Below are positions 10,112-17,999 of a DNA stretch of 64,000 nt, piece after piece (the stretch's first letter is position 1; each line of letters opens with the position of its first letter). The stretch lies in the NCBI RefSeq assembly GCF_000420865.1, contig NZ_ATVT01000009.1, positions 1 through 64,000 of the forward strand, read 5' to 3'. The notes under the pieces are model-generated. The model saw only the letters and a program-made list of their open reading frames with translations, was not told the DNA's origin and ran no database searches. This DNA comes from Butyrivibrio sp. XPD2006 (GTDB lineage Bacteria; Bacillota; Clostridia; Lachnospirales; Lachnospiraceae). Both the position numbers and the translations under genes were made by a program.

Positions 10112-11843
10112 GATAAAAAAGTATTGGTATATGTACTTAACAGGAACACTGCTTCTTATACAAGCGGCAGTGTTCCTTGTATTTCGTGGGGAGAGCTATT
10201 TTCAGATCCACGATAATTTAGATTTGTTTATGGGGCACTACGAGATGCTCAAGAAGGCACACCTCTGGTTTGCCCACGGAGTTGACGCCCCTATTCTTCA
10301 CGGAGTTTCCAGAGACCTGTTTGGATCTGAGTTTAATCTCTACAATTTCTTTTACATAATACTGCCTACCTATTGGGCTTATCTTGCGGGATACGCTGCC
10401 AAGATCGCTATCGGCATGATCTCGTTTATCCTTCTGGCAAAAGACATTTACAAGGAGCGCTACGAAAACTACAAGCCCCTTGTCATTGTCATTGCAGCTG
10501 CATTCGGAATGATCCCGGTTTTCCCGACCTATGGCATTGCTTTTACGTCGGTGCCTTTTATAGTTCTTTTCCTGAGAAAGATATACTTTGCAGAGAGCGT
10601 AAAAGAGAGGCTTCCCTGGTATCTGGCGGTGTTCTTTTATCCGCTGATTTCCTATTTCTCATATCACGGCTTCTTTATTCTGAGCTATATGGTATGTGCA
10701 GTTATCATTCTGTGGATCAGGGATAAGAAGTTCCCTCTCAGCACTTTTGTATCGATCGTTGTTCTGTCTCTTGGATATATTCTTCTTGAGTACAGGCTTT
10801 TTGGCGCAATGCTAGGAAGCGACACAGTGACCATCAGGACAACAATGGACCACGGCGATCTGAGTTTCGGACAGGCTATGGCAACAGCCTTCAGCGAGTT
10901 TGTAAATGCATCTTTCCATTCGGAGGATTCACATACATACATTGTTCTGGGAGTGGTGCTGATTGCACTGGTGATCATAAACGTGGGACACGTAAGAGCT
11001 GGTAAGGCAAAAGAGATGCTGACAGATCCCATAAATCTTGTGATGCTGTGGATCATCTTCAATGTGCTGATATTCGGCCTCTATCAGTTTGCGCCTTTCA
11101 GACATCTCTTTGAGATGCTGGTTCCGCCGCTTACAGGTTTTGAGTTTGCAAGAACCGCTTATTTCAATACTTTCCTTTGGTACGCAGAGCTTCTACTTGT
11201 CTGCATCCGCATGTACGATTACGGGAAAAAGAACCTTAAGCTTCTTGCTAATGTGATCGTTACTCTGGCAGTGCTTGTTGTAATGTTTGTTCCGCAGGTT
11301 TACAACGATTTCTATTACACCTGCTACAATCAGGCATACAAGGTGATCAAGCACAAAGAGACCAGCACTGTTAATTACAACGAGTTCTATTCGGCAGAGC
11401 TCTTTGAGAAGATAAAAGATGAGATCGGTTATAACGGAGAGTGGTCAGCTTCTTACGGCTTCCATCCTGCAATTCTTAATTACAACGGTATAGCATCGGT
11501 TGATGGATACCTCGGAATGTATGCCCAGGACTACAAGGATAAGTGGACCAGGATCATCGAGCCTGCTTTTGAGGGTTCACCTTCACTGGCGTCATACTTC
11601 GTCGGATGGGGAGCAAGGGTTAACCTTATTTCTGCTGACGATGAGAACACTTACGCTCCGCTTCGTGTGATGGATCCTGTGGATAAGCGTCTTGTCGCTG
11701 ATATGGATGAGCTTAAGAGCCTTGACTGCAAGTATATCTTTGCAAGGTTTGAGATCAGTAATGCTGCAGAGATCGGTCTTAAACTTGTTGGCTGTTACAC
11801 GGATGAGAGCAGTCCATATACCATTTATGTTTATGAACTGTAA
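10101..11843 (+). CDS. Polytopic membrane protein, probable GT-C-like (DUF6044-like)
   Basis: About 11 hydrophobic segments up to residue 410 are followed by an approximately 170-residue non-membrane tail. The early loop has GESYFQIHDNLD, an acidic loop of the kind that binds metal and lipid-linked sugar in GT-C enzymes. I recall similarity to the uncharacterised DUF6044 family but cannot test it. ATG 10101 overlaps the end of the amidotransferase gene by 11 nt with GGTGAGG just upstream, so the two are translationally coupled; it may transfer or handle the amidinated sugar. Confidence 0.6.
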   Translation: MNHKIKKYWYMYLTGTLLLIQAAVFLVFRGESYFQIHDNLDLFMGHYEMLKKAHLWFAHGVDAPILHGVSRDLFGSEFNLYNFFYIILPTYWAYLAGYAAKIAIGMISFILLAKDIYKERYENYKPLVIVIAAAFGMIPVFPTYGIAFTSVPFIVLFLRKIYFAESVKERLPWYLAVFFYPLISYFSYHGFFILSYMVCAVIILWIRDKKFPLSTFVSIVVLSLGYILLEYRLFGAMLGSDTVTIRTTMDHGDLSFGQAMATAFSEFVNASFHSEDSHTYIVLGVVLIALVIINVGHVRAGKAKEMLTDPINLVMLWIIFNVLIFGLYQFAPFRHLFEMLVPPLTGFEFARTAYFNTFLWYAELLLVCIRMYDYGKKNLKLLANVIVTLAVLVVMFVPQVYNDFYYTCYNQAYKVIKHKETSTVNYNEFYSAELFEKIKDEIGYNGEWSASYGFHPAILNYNGIASVDGYLGMYAQDYKDKWTRIIEPAFEGSPSLASYFVGWGARVNLISADDENTYAPLRVMDPVDKRLVADMDELKSLDCKYIFARFEISNAAEIGLKLVGCYTDESSPYTIYVYEL

Positions 11844-11888
11844 GCACCTTGAGATTGGTGTGATAATTCTGTGATAAATCTAATGCTA

Positions 11889-11915
11889 CTATCATTTTGT
11901 TGAGAAAAATGATAG
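11889..11915. promoter_or_regulatory. Perfect stem-loop in the lipoprotein leader
   Basis: CTATCATTTT (11889-11898) pairs perfectly with AAAATGATAG (11906-11915) across a 7-nt loop. It overlaps a possible extended -10 (TGCTACTAT, 11884-11892) and lies 42 bp before the ATG of the lipoprotein gene, so it could be an operator or an mRNA leader hairpin. A small GGCC/GGCC pair follows. Confidence 0.4.
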
Positions 11916-11957
11916 GCCACAACGGCCGCTTAAGAGAGAAGAGGAGACAGATTTATT

Positions 11958-13610
11958 ATGAAGAGAAGAATTGCACTTTTAATGGTTGGTGTTATGTTTG
12001 GACTTACAGCTTGCGGAACACAGCAGGTAGCAGAAGCACCTGCTGAGCAGGCACAGGAGACCGAGGCTGCTACGGAAGTTGCAGAACAGGCACCCGAGAA
12101 AGAAGTAGTTTCTGACTTTGAAGAGAACATTACTTATGTTGAAGACATGGTTCTTTCAACAGATCTTTATTCAATTACAATGCCCGAGGAGTTCAAGGGC
12201 AAATTCCTTGCATACATAAATGGAAACGAGATCAGCTTCTACGACAAGGCAAGCCACGAAGCAGGCTTTGGTGGATATGCATTTTCCGTAGTTGCAGATG
12301 TAGACAAGAACTATATTGCAGGCGGAATGTACACAAAGGTTGGCGAGATCATGACTTCCGACGGCCAGTTCGTAGATGTATTAAAGGGCTATCCTTCAGA
12401 TGTTCAGTGGGATTACGTAACATATCAGGATATGGAATCAGCTGAGGATTACAACAAGCTTTATCTGGCAACTGACAGCATCATTGAATCCATTGAGGCA
12501 AAAGAAGGTAACTACTTCATGTACGGAGCAGGTATCAAGGGTGAGGACCTGTACTTTGTTACACTTGATTCATTTGTTCAGGCCTGCACAGAGGGCTGGG
12601 ATGCAGCCAAGTTTGAGGAGAATGGCCTTAGCCCGGAGTATGGTGCACTCATCCAGAACGAGGGCGAGAAGGCACTTGATAAGATTGGCTATGCTTACAG
12701 GGATATCTCAAGCGATGGTGTTGACGATCTCCTCATCGGTGTTATCGGAGATAGCAGCGAGCCTACCGTGGTGTACGACATCTACACCATGGTAAACAGA
12801 GAGCCGGCACACGTTATCAGCGGAACTTCAAGAAACAGATGCTATGCCCTTGAGTACAGCGGATTTGCAAATGTTGCTTCCGGCGGTGCAAATGAAAACG
12901 AAGTGGCTTTATATGAGATCGAACCCGGCACAACAAATCTTATGCAGCAGTTCACACTTAAGTATGACGGCTACGAAGATGAGAAGAATCCCTGGTTTGT
13001 AAGCTACGATGACGGAGCGACCTGGGAGAGCATGACCGAGGAAGAATACACAGACAGACTTAAGATGACTGAGGAGAGATATTTAAATCTCGACCTTAAG
13101 CCCATCTCAGACCTTATTCCCATAGATTATTCAAAGGTTGATCTTAGCAAGTACGGAACCTTCACCAAGATGATCGATGACTTCAAGCCCGGCATGGGAT
13201 ATGCCAATGAACCTGTCGGCGATACAGATGTATTCTTTGTTTCAAGCGCATGCTACAACGGCGAGAACGATACTAAGAATGCCATCGATTCAACACTGTT
13301 TGTATATGACAATGATGCTATTGCTATGATTGGTCAGGTGGCTTCAATCGGAACAGCTTATCCTGTTACCATCAACGATGGCTACATTTACGTCGGTGGA
13401 CATCACAACGTGTTCAAATACACAGTGAAGGACGGTAAGCTTGTAGTGGCTGAGGAAGCTTCAGAAGTCTTCGACACCAACGGTAACTCAACATACTACT
13501 ACGCGGCAGACGGAGCTGAAGCTCAGGAAGTTAAGGACGACTCCAATCTTACAAGAATCTTCGATGAATACTTCTCAGGCAAGCCTGTAGAGTACTCAGT
13601 CGTACAATAA
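11958..13610 (+). CDS. Secreted lipoprotein of unknown function
   Basis: The N-terminus is a lipoprotein signal peptide, positively charged MKRR then a hydrophobic run ending in the lipobox LTAC, with Cys20 as the lipid anchor. An Ala/Glu-rich linker follows. Around residues 230-260 there is a segment with DISSDGVDDLLIG, a calcium-loop-like motif common in extracellular proteins of this bacterial group. The rest (550 residues in all) is not recognised. AGAGGAG precedes the ATG by about 11 nt. It is separated from the upstream gene by 114 bp with its own candidate promoter and ends near a strong terminator. Confidence 0.75.
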   Translation: MKRRIALLMVGVMFGLTACGTQQVAEAPAEQAQETEAATEVAEQAPEKEVVSDFEENITYVEDMVLSTDLYSITMPEEFKGKFLAYINGNEISFYDKASHEAGFGGYAFSVVADVDKNYIAGGMYTKVGEIMTSDGQFVDVLKGYPSDVQWDYVTYQDMESAEDYNKLYLATDSIIESIEAKEGNYFMYGAGIKGEDLYFVTLDSFVQACTEGWDAAKFEENGLSPEYGALIQNEGEKALDKIGYAYRDISSDGVDDLLIGVIGDSSEPTVVYDIYTMVNREPAHVISGTSRNRCYALEYSGFANVASGGANENEVALYEIEPGTTNLMQQFTLKYDGYEDEKNPWFVSYDDGATWESMTEEEYTDRLKMTEERYLNLDLKPISDLIPIDYSKVDLSKYGTFTKMIDDFKPGMGYANEPVGDTDVFFVSSACYNGENDTKNAIDSTLFVYDNDAIAMIGQVASIGTAYPVTINDGYIYVGGHHNVFKYTVKDGKLVVAEEASEVFDTNGNSTYYYAADGAEAQEVKDDSNLTRIFDEYFSGKPVEYSVVQ

Positions 13611-13611
13611 T

Positions 13612-13660
13612 GAGTCACCGGTGACGTTTCGAGTCACCGGGGACGTTTCAAATTGACTCA
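13612..13660 (+). repeat. Tandem copies of the GAGTCACCGG-GACGTTTC repeat (left end)
   Basis: Copy 1 (13612-13630) and copy 2 (13631-13649) are 19-bp direct repeats differing at one base (CCGGTGACG versus CCGGGGACG). Copy 2 continues through AAATTGACTCA to 13660 and forms the left arm of the long inverted repeat. Copy 1 begins one base after the lipoprotein stop codon, so the repeat sits between the gene and its terminator. Confidence 0.85.
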
Positions 13661-13693
13661 CATGTTTATGATTCCTATATATTTTGCTTGAAT

Positions 13694-13732
13694 AAAAGGT
13701 GTTTGCTCATGGCATAGAGCAAGCACCTTTTT
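13694..13732 (+). terminator. Rho-independent terminator
   Basis: GGTGTTTGCTC (13698-13708) pairs with GAGCAAGCACC (13717-13727) with one mismatch; AAAA precedes and TTTTT follows (13728-13732). It is the natural terminator of the lipoprotein gene, although repeat copies stand between it and the stop codon. Confidence 0.85.
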
Positions 13733-13752
13733 ACTTGTAAAGAGACAAGGGG

Positions 13753-13825
13753 AGTCAAGGGGACGGTTCTGTTGGCTTGCTATGCGAGGAGGCAAAGGAA
13801 CGGTTCTAGTGACTCGCTATGCGAG
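13753..13825 (+). repeat. Tandem 36-nt repeats with the ACGGTTCT core
   Basis: Copies at 13753-13788 and 13790-13825 match at 29 of 36 positions. Each has a head (AAGGGGACGGTTCT or AAAGGAACGGTTCT) followed by a mini-hairpin, CTTGC-TAT-GCGAG in the first and CTCGC-TAT-GCGAG in the second. The T/C difference keeps pairing (G-U in RNA). Head plus hairpin is the architecture of REP elements. Confidence 0.7.
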
Positions 13826-13911
13826 TGGTTGCTTGCGTTAGGGGATATAGGCACTTGCCTGGAACAGAGATTTATCACAAAAGCTTTGTAGTCTGGTAGT
13901 TGTGATGCTGA

Positions 13912-14172
13912 AGAAAATTTAAATGTCGAATTTTCTACATATATGAGAAAAAGTGCCCTTTGGGCATAGAAAATATTGAAGTAAAAAAATGGAGATGCTC
14001 ATTTTTTCTACATATATGAAAAAAAGTACCTCGTGGGCATAGAATTTGATTGAACTGTTTCTATATATATGACAAAAACTTGGCTGTGGGCGTAGAAAAT
14101 TTGGCGTTCAAAGATTTTGAAGGCAAAATCTTTCTACATATAGCCGAAAAAGTGCCTTTTGGGTATAGAAAA
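13912..14172. repeat. Four-unit array of about 43-nt structured repeats
   Basis: Units begin at about 13931, 14004, 14057 and 14130, and share the frame TTTCTA-CATATATGA-AAAAAG-TGCC-TTTTGGGCA-TAGAAAA. The ends TTTCTA/TAGAAA are complementary, and unit 1 has an internal TGCCC-TTT-GGGCA hairpin (13954-13966). Units 1, 2 and 4 are each preceded by a stem of different sequence that uses their 5' end as its 3' arm: AGAAAATT/AATTTTCT, AAAAAATG/CATTTTTT and AAAGATTTT/AAAATCTTT. Unit 3 lacks it. Function unknown. Confidence 0.7.
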
Positions 14173-14204
14173 TGGGACAATATGTTGAAGAGAGCCGCCT
14201 CTAC

Positions 14205-14243
14205 GACTCAAAATGAGTCAATCTGAAACGTCCCCGGTGACTC
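14205..14243 (-). repeat. Right-end inverted copy of the GTCACCGGGGACGTTTC repeat
   Basis: 14214-14243 is the reverse complement of 13631-13660 with a single mismatch. Next to it, GACTCA-AAA-TGAGTC (14205-14219) is a small palindrome sharing the TGAGTCA motif. Opposite orientation to the left copies makes the pair look like terminal inverted repeats. Confidence 0.8.
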
Positions 14244-14269
14244 ATCTTTTTTATTTGGCGCAATTAGAA

Positions 14270-14275
14270 TATAAT
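14270..14275 (+). promoter_or_regulatory. TATAAT box 7 nt before an ATG (possible leaderless start)
   Basis: A perfect -10 hexamer lies at 14270-14275, followed by 7 nt and then the ATG at 14283, so transcription would start at or next to the start codon. No Shine-Dalgarno is seen. The -35 region is only a T run (14247-14252) abutting the repeat block. Confidence 0.5.
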
Positions 14276-14282
14276 ACTTGAT

Positions 14283-15371
14283 ATGAGTAAAAGAGATGAC
14301 ACAAGAATTTACATATGCCATACCTACTACCACGCCTATATCGCGGTGGTGAAAGAGTTGGTGAAAAAACATGACAGCGAAGCAAAAGCGGACATCATGC
14401 TGAGCACCATGTCCAATGACTTTGGAAGGCTGAAAGAGCGTCTCGAGAGAGCCGGAGTCTTCGATAAAGTCTACATGTTTGACGAGAAGGAAGATGTGAC
14501 CAGCGAAGAAGTCATGAGCTATCACAGGGACAAGGGCAACATCGTTGCAAACCTTCTTCAGAGGATCACTTACACCAAACTCCTTGGCAAGCTCCAGGAA
14601 CCTCACATTCCGACGGATCTTTCGACCTACGGCGATGTATACGTGTTCTGCGATTCGGACCCTATCGGCTACTACCTGAATTACAAGAAGATCCGCTATC
14701 ACGCCATTGAGGATGGTCTGAATTCCGGAAGACTTGATGATCAGGCTCGAAACGCCAACAGAGGAGCGTGGCCACTTAAGCGCGCCATGGCAGCGCTTGG
14801 GCTTATCTTTATCGAGAGCGGATACAGCAGATACTGCATTGACTATGAAGTAAACGACATCAGCGCCAATCATTCTCTTCCGCCAAACGTGGTGGAGGAG
14901 TCCAGGGAAGAGCTCGATAAGAAACTAACACCTGAGGACCATAGGATTCTTGTGGATATCTTCCTTGAGAACAAAGACAGCGTTGTAGGTCAGCTTCTCG
15001 GAGATGGCAGCGACAAACGCCCTCAGGTCATGATACTGACTGAACCCCTGTGCGAAATGGACGTCAGGAAAAAGCTCTTTTCCGACATAATAGATGAGTA
15101 CAAGGCGGATAACCGCGTTATCATCAAGCCTCATCCAAGGGATGTTCTCGACTATGAAAAAGAATTCCCGGATACAGTTGTCATCAGAGACAAATTCCCG
15201 ATGGAAGTTCTTGGCGACATCGAGGGCTTTAAGGTTGATAAGGTAATCTCTGTCATAACTCAGATGGAGAATGTTTATTTTGCAAAAGAGATCGTCTACC
15301 TGGGACTGGATTTCCTTGATAAATACGAGGATCCTTCCATTCACAGAAAGACTGAGAATCTGGACAAATAA
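14283..15371 (+). CDS. Sialyltransferase-like glycosyltransferase (GT52-type motifs)
   Basis: Probably transfers a CMP-activated nonulosonic acid to a surface glycan or flagellin. The 362-residue protein opens with IYICHTYYHAYIAV, then has E143-D144-G145 and, later, H284-P285 in IIKPHPRD. A D/E-D/E-G motif plus an HP motif is the hallmark of bacterial sialyltransferase families GT38/GT52/GT80. It heads the pse cassette, which makes the CMP-sugar donor. No SD precedes the ATG; a TATAAT lies 7 nt before it. GT52 versus a related polysialyltransferase-like family is not settled. Confidence 0.7.
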   Translation: MSKRDDTRIYICHTYYHAYIAVVKELVKKHDSEAKADIMLSTMSNDFGRLKERLERAGVFDKVYMFDEKEDVTSEEVMSYHRDKGNIVANLLQRITYTKLLGKLQEPHIPTDLSTYGDVYVFCDSDPIGYYLNYKKIRYHAIEDGLNSGRLDDQARNANRGAWPLKRAMAALGLIFIESGYSRYCIDYEVNDISANHSLPPNVVEESREELDKKLTPEDHRILVDIFLENKDSVVGQLLGDGSDKRPQVMILTEPLCEMDVRKKLFSDIIDEYKADNRVIIKPHPRDVLDYEKEFPDTVVIRDKFPMEVLGDIEGFKVDKVISVITQMENVYFAKEIVYLGLDFLDKYEDPSIHRKTENLDK

Positions 15372-15386
15372 ATCGAGGAAGTTATA

Positions 15387-15842
15387 ATGGCATTGTTTTT
15401 ACGTAATGCGACAATTGAAGATGCGCAGGATGTCTTTAACTGGAGAAACGACCCCACCACCCGCGCGAACTCTTTTAACAAGGACGAGATCGACCTTGAG
15501 AGCCATATGCTATGGTTCGGCAAGCGCCTTGGCCGGGAGAACACACTTATGTACATTCTGATGAACGGAAACAAAAAAGTCGGCAACATCAGAATTGACA
15601 TAGAAGGTACGACTGGAGAGATCAGTTATATGATAGCACCCGAGGCACGCGGAAAGGGCTATGGCAAAAAGATACTCGCTCTTTTGGAAAAGACTCTGTC
15701 GGAGAGCGAAGCGGGAGAGCGGATAAACAGGCTGTCCGGAAGCGTACTTAAAGGCAACAGGGCTTCCTGCAGATGCTTTCTTGCGAACGGATACAGCGAG
15801 ACAGAGCAAGAAGATTCCTACTTCTTCACAAAAGAAATTTGA
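15387..15842 (+). CDS. GNAT N-acetyltransferase, PseH-like candidate
   Basis: The 151-residue single GNAT domain has the acetyl-CoA loop as ARGKGYGKKIL near residues 87-97 and the usual C-terminal NRASCRCFLANGY segment. In pseudaminic acid synthesis PseH N-acetylates the 4-amino group of the UDP-sugar after PseC; the position between the GT and pseI fits that step. GAGGAAG precedes the ATG. Acetyl acceptor is inferred from context only. Confidence 0.75.
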   Translation: MALFLRNATIEDAQDVFNWRNDPTTRANSFNKDEIDLESHMLWFGKRLGRENTLMYILMNGNKKVGNIRIDIEGTTGEISYMIAPEARGKGYGKKILALLEKTLSESEAGERINRLSGSVLKGNRASCRCFLANGYSETEQEDSYFFTKEI

Positions 15843-15856
15843 GGTGACAAACGACC

Positions 15857-16912
15857 ATGTTTAATAAAGAAATCAAAATCGGAAACAAAACGGTTGGAGA
15901 AAACCACCCGGCCATGATAGTGGCTGAGCTTTCCGGCAATCATAACGGAGACTATAACAGAGCTATAGAGATCATCCACGCTGCCAAGGAAGCGGGCGCG
16001 GATGCCATCAAGCTCCAGACATATACAGCGGATACCATAACCATTGACTGTGATAAGCCGTGGTTTATGACACCCGGCGACGGACTCTGGGCCGGAAGAA
16101 CCCTTCATAACCTCTACGAGGAGGCCTATACACCCTGGGAGTGGCATGAAGGTCTTTTTGCTGAGGCAAGAAAGCTTGGGATGGAGGCGTTCTCATCACC
16201 CTTTGATCCCACATCGGTGGATTACCTCGAGAATCTGAATGTCCCTGCTTATAAGATCGCAAGCTTCGAGATAAACGACATTCCCCTTATCAGGAAGATC
16301 GCAAGGCTCGGCAAGCCAATTATCTTCGCAACAGGAATTGCATACGTGGAGGACATTGAGCTAGCTCTTAACACCTGCAAGGAAGAGGGTAACGATAACG
16401 TGATCCTTCTTAAGTGCGTCAGTGCATATCCTACACCTTACAACCTTGTTAACCTTCGCATGATGCAGGGCCTTAAGGACAAGTACGACTGCGTTGTGGG
16501 CCTTTCCGATCACACACCGGGAGGAACAATCCCTGTGGGCAGCATAGCCCTCGGCGCTAAGATGATAGAGAAGCACCTGACACTTAGCCGTTCCGCAGGC
16601 GGAGTTGACGATGCCTTCTCCATGGAGCCCGCTGAGTTTGCGCAGATGGTAAAGGAAGTGCGCATCATGGAAGAAGCCCTTGGTTCTTATGAGTACAAGC
16701 TCACTGACAAGCAGATCAAGGAGAGGAGCCTCTCCAGATCTCTTTTTGTGGTAAAAGACATGAAGAAGGGCGAAGTCATAACAGAAGAAAATGTCAGATC
16801 CATCCGCCCCGGAAACGGAATGCACACCAAACACTACGAGGAAGTCCTTGGCAAAAAGGCTTCCCGTGACATAGAGAAAGGCACACCCCTTAGCTGGGAG
16901 CTTATTGACTGA
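15857..16912 (+). CDS. pseI: Pseudaminic acid synthase (NeuB family)
   Basis: Condenses 2,4-diacetamido-2,4,6-trideoxy-L-altrose with phosphoenolpyruvate. The 351 residues comprise a NeuB TIM barrel (to about 285, with AELSGNHNGDYNRA near residue 23 and KLQTYTADTIT near 53) and a C-terminal SAF/antifreeze-like domain. The LWAGRTLHNLYEEAYTPWEW stretch is of the PseI type rather than sialic or legionaminic acid synthases. It lies 14 bp after the GNAT gene and overlaps pseG by 1 nt (TGATG). Confidence 0.92.
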   Translation: MFNKEIKIGNKTVGENHPAMIVAELSGNHNGDYNRAIEIIHAAKEAGADAIKLQTYTADTITIDCDKPWFMTPGDGLWAGRTLHNLYEEAYTPWEWHEGLFAEARKLGMEAFSSPFDPTSVDYLENLNVPAYKIASFEINDIPLIRKIARLGKPIIFATGIAYVEDIELALNTCKEEGNDNVILLKCVSAYPTPYNLVNLRMMQGLKDKYDCVVGLSDHTPGGTIPVGSIALGAKMIEKHLTLSRSAGGVDDAFSMEPAEFAQMVKEVRIMEEALGSYEYKLTDKQIKERSLSRSLFVVKDMKKGEVITEENVRSIRPGNGMHTKHYEEVLGKKASRDIEKGTPLSWELID

Positions 16913-17985
16913 TGATCGGTATTAGAGCAGATGCCAACAGAATAATCGCAACAGGTCACGTCATGCGCTGCATTACTATCGCCAAGGAAATAGTAAAGCA
17001 GGGAGAGTCTGTGACCTTTTTTGTGGCGGATGAAGAGTCGGGGGAGCTGGTTGAGCTCTACGCAAAAGGTGTTTCCGGTATCGAGACGGTCATCCTTGGC
17101 AGCAATTGGCAGGACATGGAAAAAGAAATCCCGGCTCTGAGACACGAGCTTGAAGAGCGGAAGATCACGGCGCTCCTGGTGGATTCCTATCAGGTTACCG
17201 TCAGATACTTTGAAGAACTTAAGGATATTTGCGCCCTGGCCTACATGGATGATCTGGGAAAAGAGCCTTATCCGGTGGATATACTCATCAACTACAGCGG
17301 ATATTATGAGATGCTGGATTACGACAGGCTTTACAAGGGACAAAGCGGCCATAACGGAAAGCCTACAGAGCTGCTGCTTGGCCTGTCTTACGCACCTCTT
17401 CGGGAGCAGTTTTATCAGAAAGACGGTCATGCGGACTCGGAAAAGGACAAACCGGCTATCCTTTTAGCTTCCGGCGGAGCCGACATGTACCGGATGCTCT
17501 CCGGTGTGTTAAAGGCATTTGAGGAGCACGGAATAACAGATCAGGCCTGCATTAAAGTTGTTGCAGGCAGCATGGTGGGCAATCTCGATGAACTCGAGAG
17601 CTTTTCTGCAAAACACGAAAGCGTCGAGATACTAAAGAATGTTGATCACATGGCAGAGCTGATGAGGAACTGCGACATGGCAGTGGCAGCAGCCGGAACA
17701 ATGCTTACAGAGTGCGCAGCAGTAGGGCTTCCTGTTGTTTTCTATCAGGTGGCGGACAACCAGAAGTTCAACGTATCATTCTGGCAGGGCACAGGCGGAA
17801 TGTCTTTTGCCGGAGACGTCACAGAAGAGGGAAAGAGAGACATGGCCTTGCAGAATATCTGCAGGGAAGTGAAATGTCTTTTGACAGATAAAGAAAAAAT
17901 ACCGGCTATGAAGAGAGCCCTTGCGGATGTCACGGACGGCCGCGGAGCTGTAAGGATTGCAAAAGCTCTTTTAACCAAAAACTAA
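16912..17985 (+). CDS. pseG: UDP-2,4-diacetamido-2,4,6-trideoxy-beta-L-altropyranose hydrolase
   Basis: Removes UDP to give the free sugar for PseI. The 357-residue protein starts with IRADANRIIATGHVMRC, the PseG nucleotide-sugar hydrolase signature, with the likely catalytic His in GHVMRC. A C-terminal GT-B-like half contains AAAGTMLTECAAVGLP, which binds the nucleotide. Start overlaps the pseI stop by 1 nt, so translation is coupled. pseF follows after 14 bp. Confidence 0.9.
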   Translation: MIGIRADANRIIATGHVMRCITIAKEIVKQGESVTFFVADEESGELVELYAKGVSGIETVILGSNWQDMEKEIPALRHELEERKITALLVDSYQVTVRYFEELKDICALAYMDDLGKEPYPVDILINYSGYYEMLDYDRLYKGQSGHNGKPTELLLGLSYAPLREQFYQKDGHADSEKDKPAILLASGGADMYRMLSGVLKAFEEHGITDQACIKVVAGSMVGNLDELESFSAKHESVEILKNVDHMAELMRNCDMAVAAAGTMLTECAAVGLPVVFYQVADNQKFNVSFWQGTGGMSFAGDVTEEGKRDMALQNICREVKCLLTDKEKIPAMKRALADVTDGRGAVRIAKALLTKN

Positions 17986-17999
17986 GTGAGGATTTATCT

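Larger units (their letters stand above)
13611..14246. mobile_element. Gene-free block of nested repeats, REP- or MITE-like
   Basis: The 672 bp between the lipoprotein stop codon and the next gene hold no convincing ORF. The block is bounded by a 30-bp inverted repeat (13631-13660 and 14214-14243, 29 of 30 positions matching) and contains a terminator, a tandem pair of 36-nt repeats and four units of a third repeat. The GGGGACGGTTCT and CACCGGGGACGTTTC cores resemble repeats I associate with REP-type elements moved by Y1 (RAYT) transposases. No transposase is in the window. Whether it moved as one unit or is a pile-up of separate short repeats is undecided. Confidence 0.5.

Noticed and set aside
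13931-14172. CRISPR array
   Set aside because: The four units are degenerate (several mismatches each), spacing between units is uneven (starts 73, 53 and 73 nt apart), intervening stretches are only about 10-30 nt and themselves part of stems, and no cas genes are in the window.
13931-14282. Type III toxin-antitoxin RNA repeats (ToxIN-like)
   Set aside because: Tandem roughly 40-nt RNA-like repeats suggested it, but the gene downstream is a glycosyltransferase with EDG and HP motifs and no ToxN-type endoRNase is nearby.
14208-14873. 221-codon minus-strand open frame over the GT52-like gene
   Set aside because: Antisense to a protein with clear EDG and HP motifs; its end lies in the repeat block, and no family features are visible.
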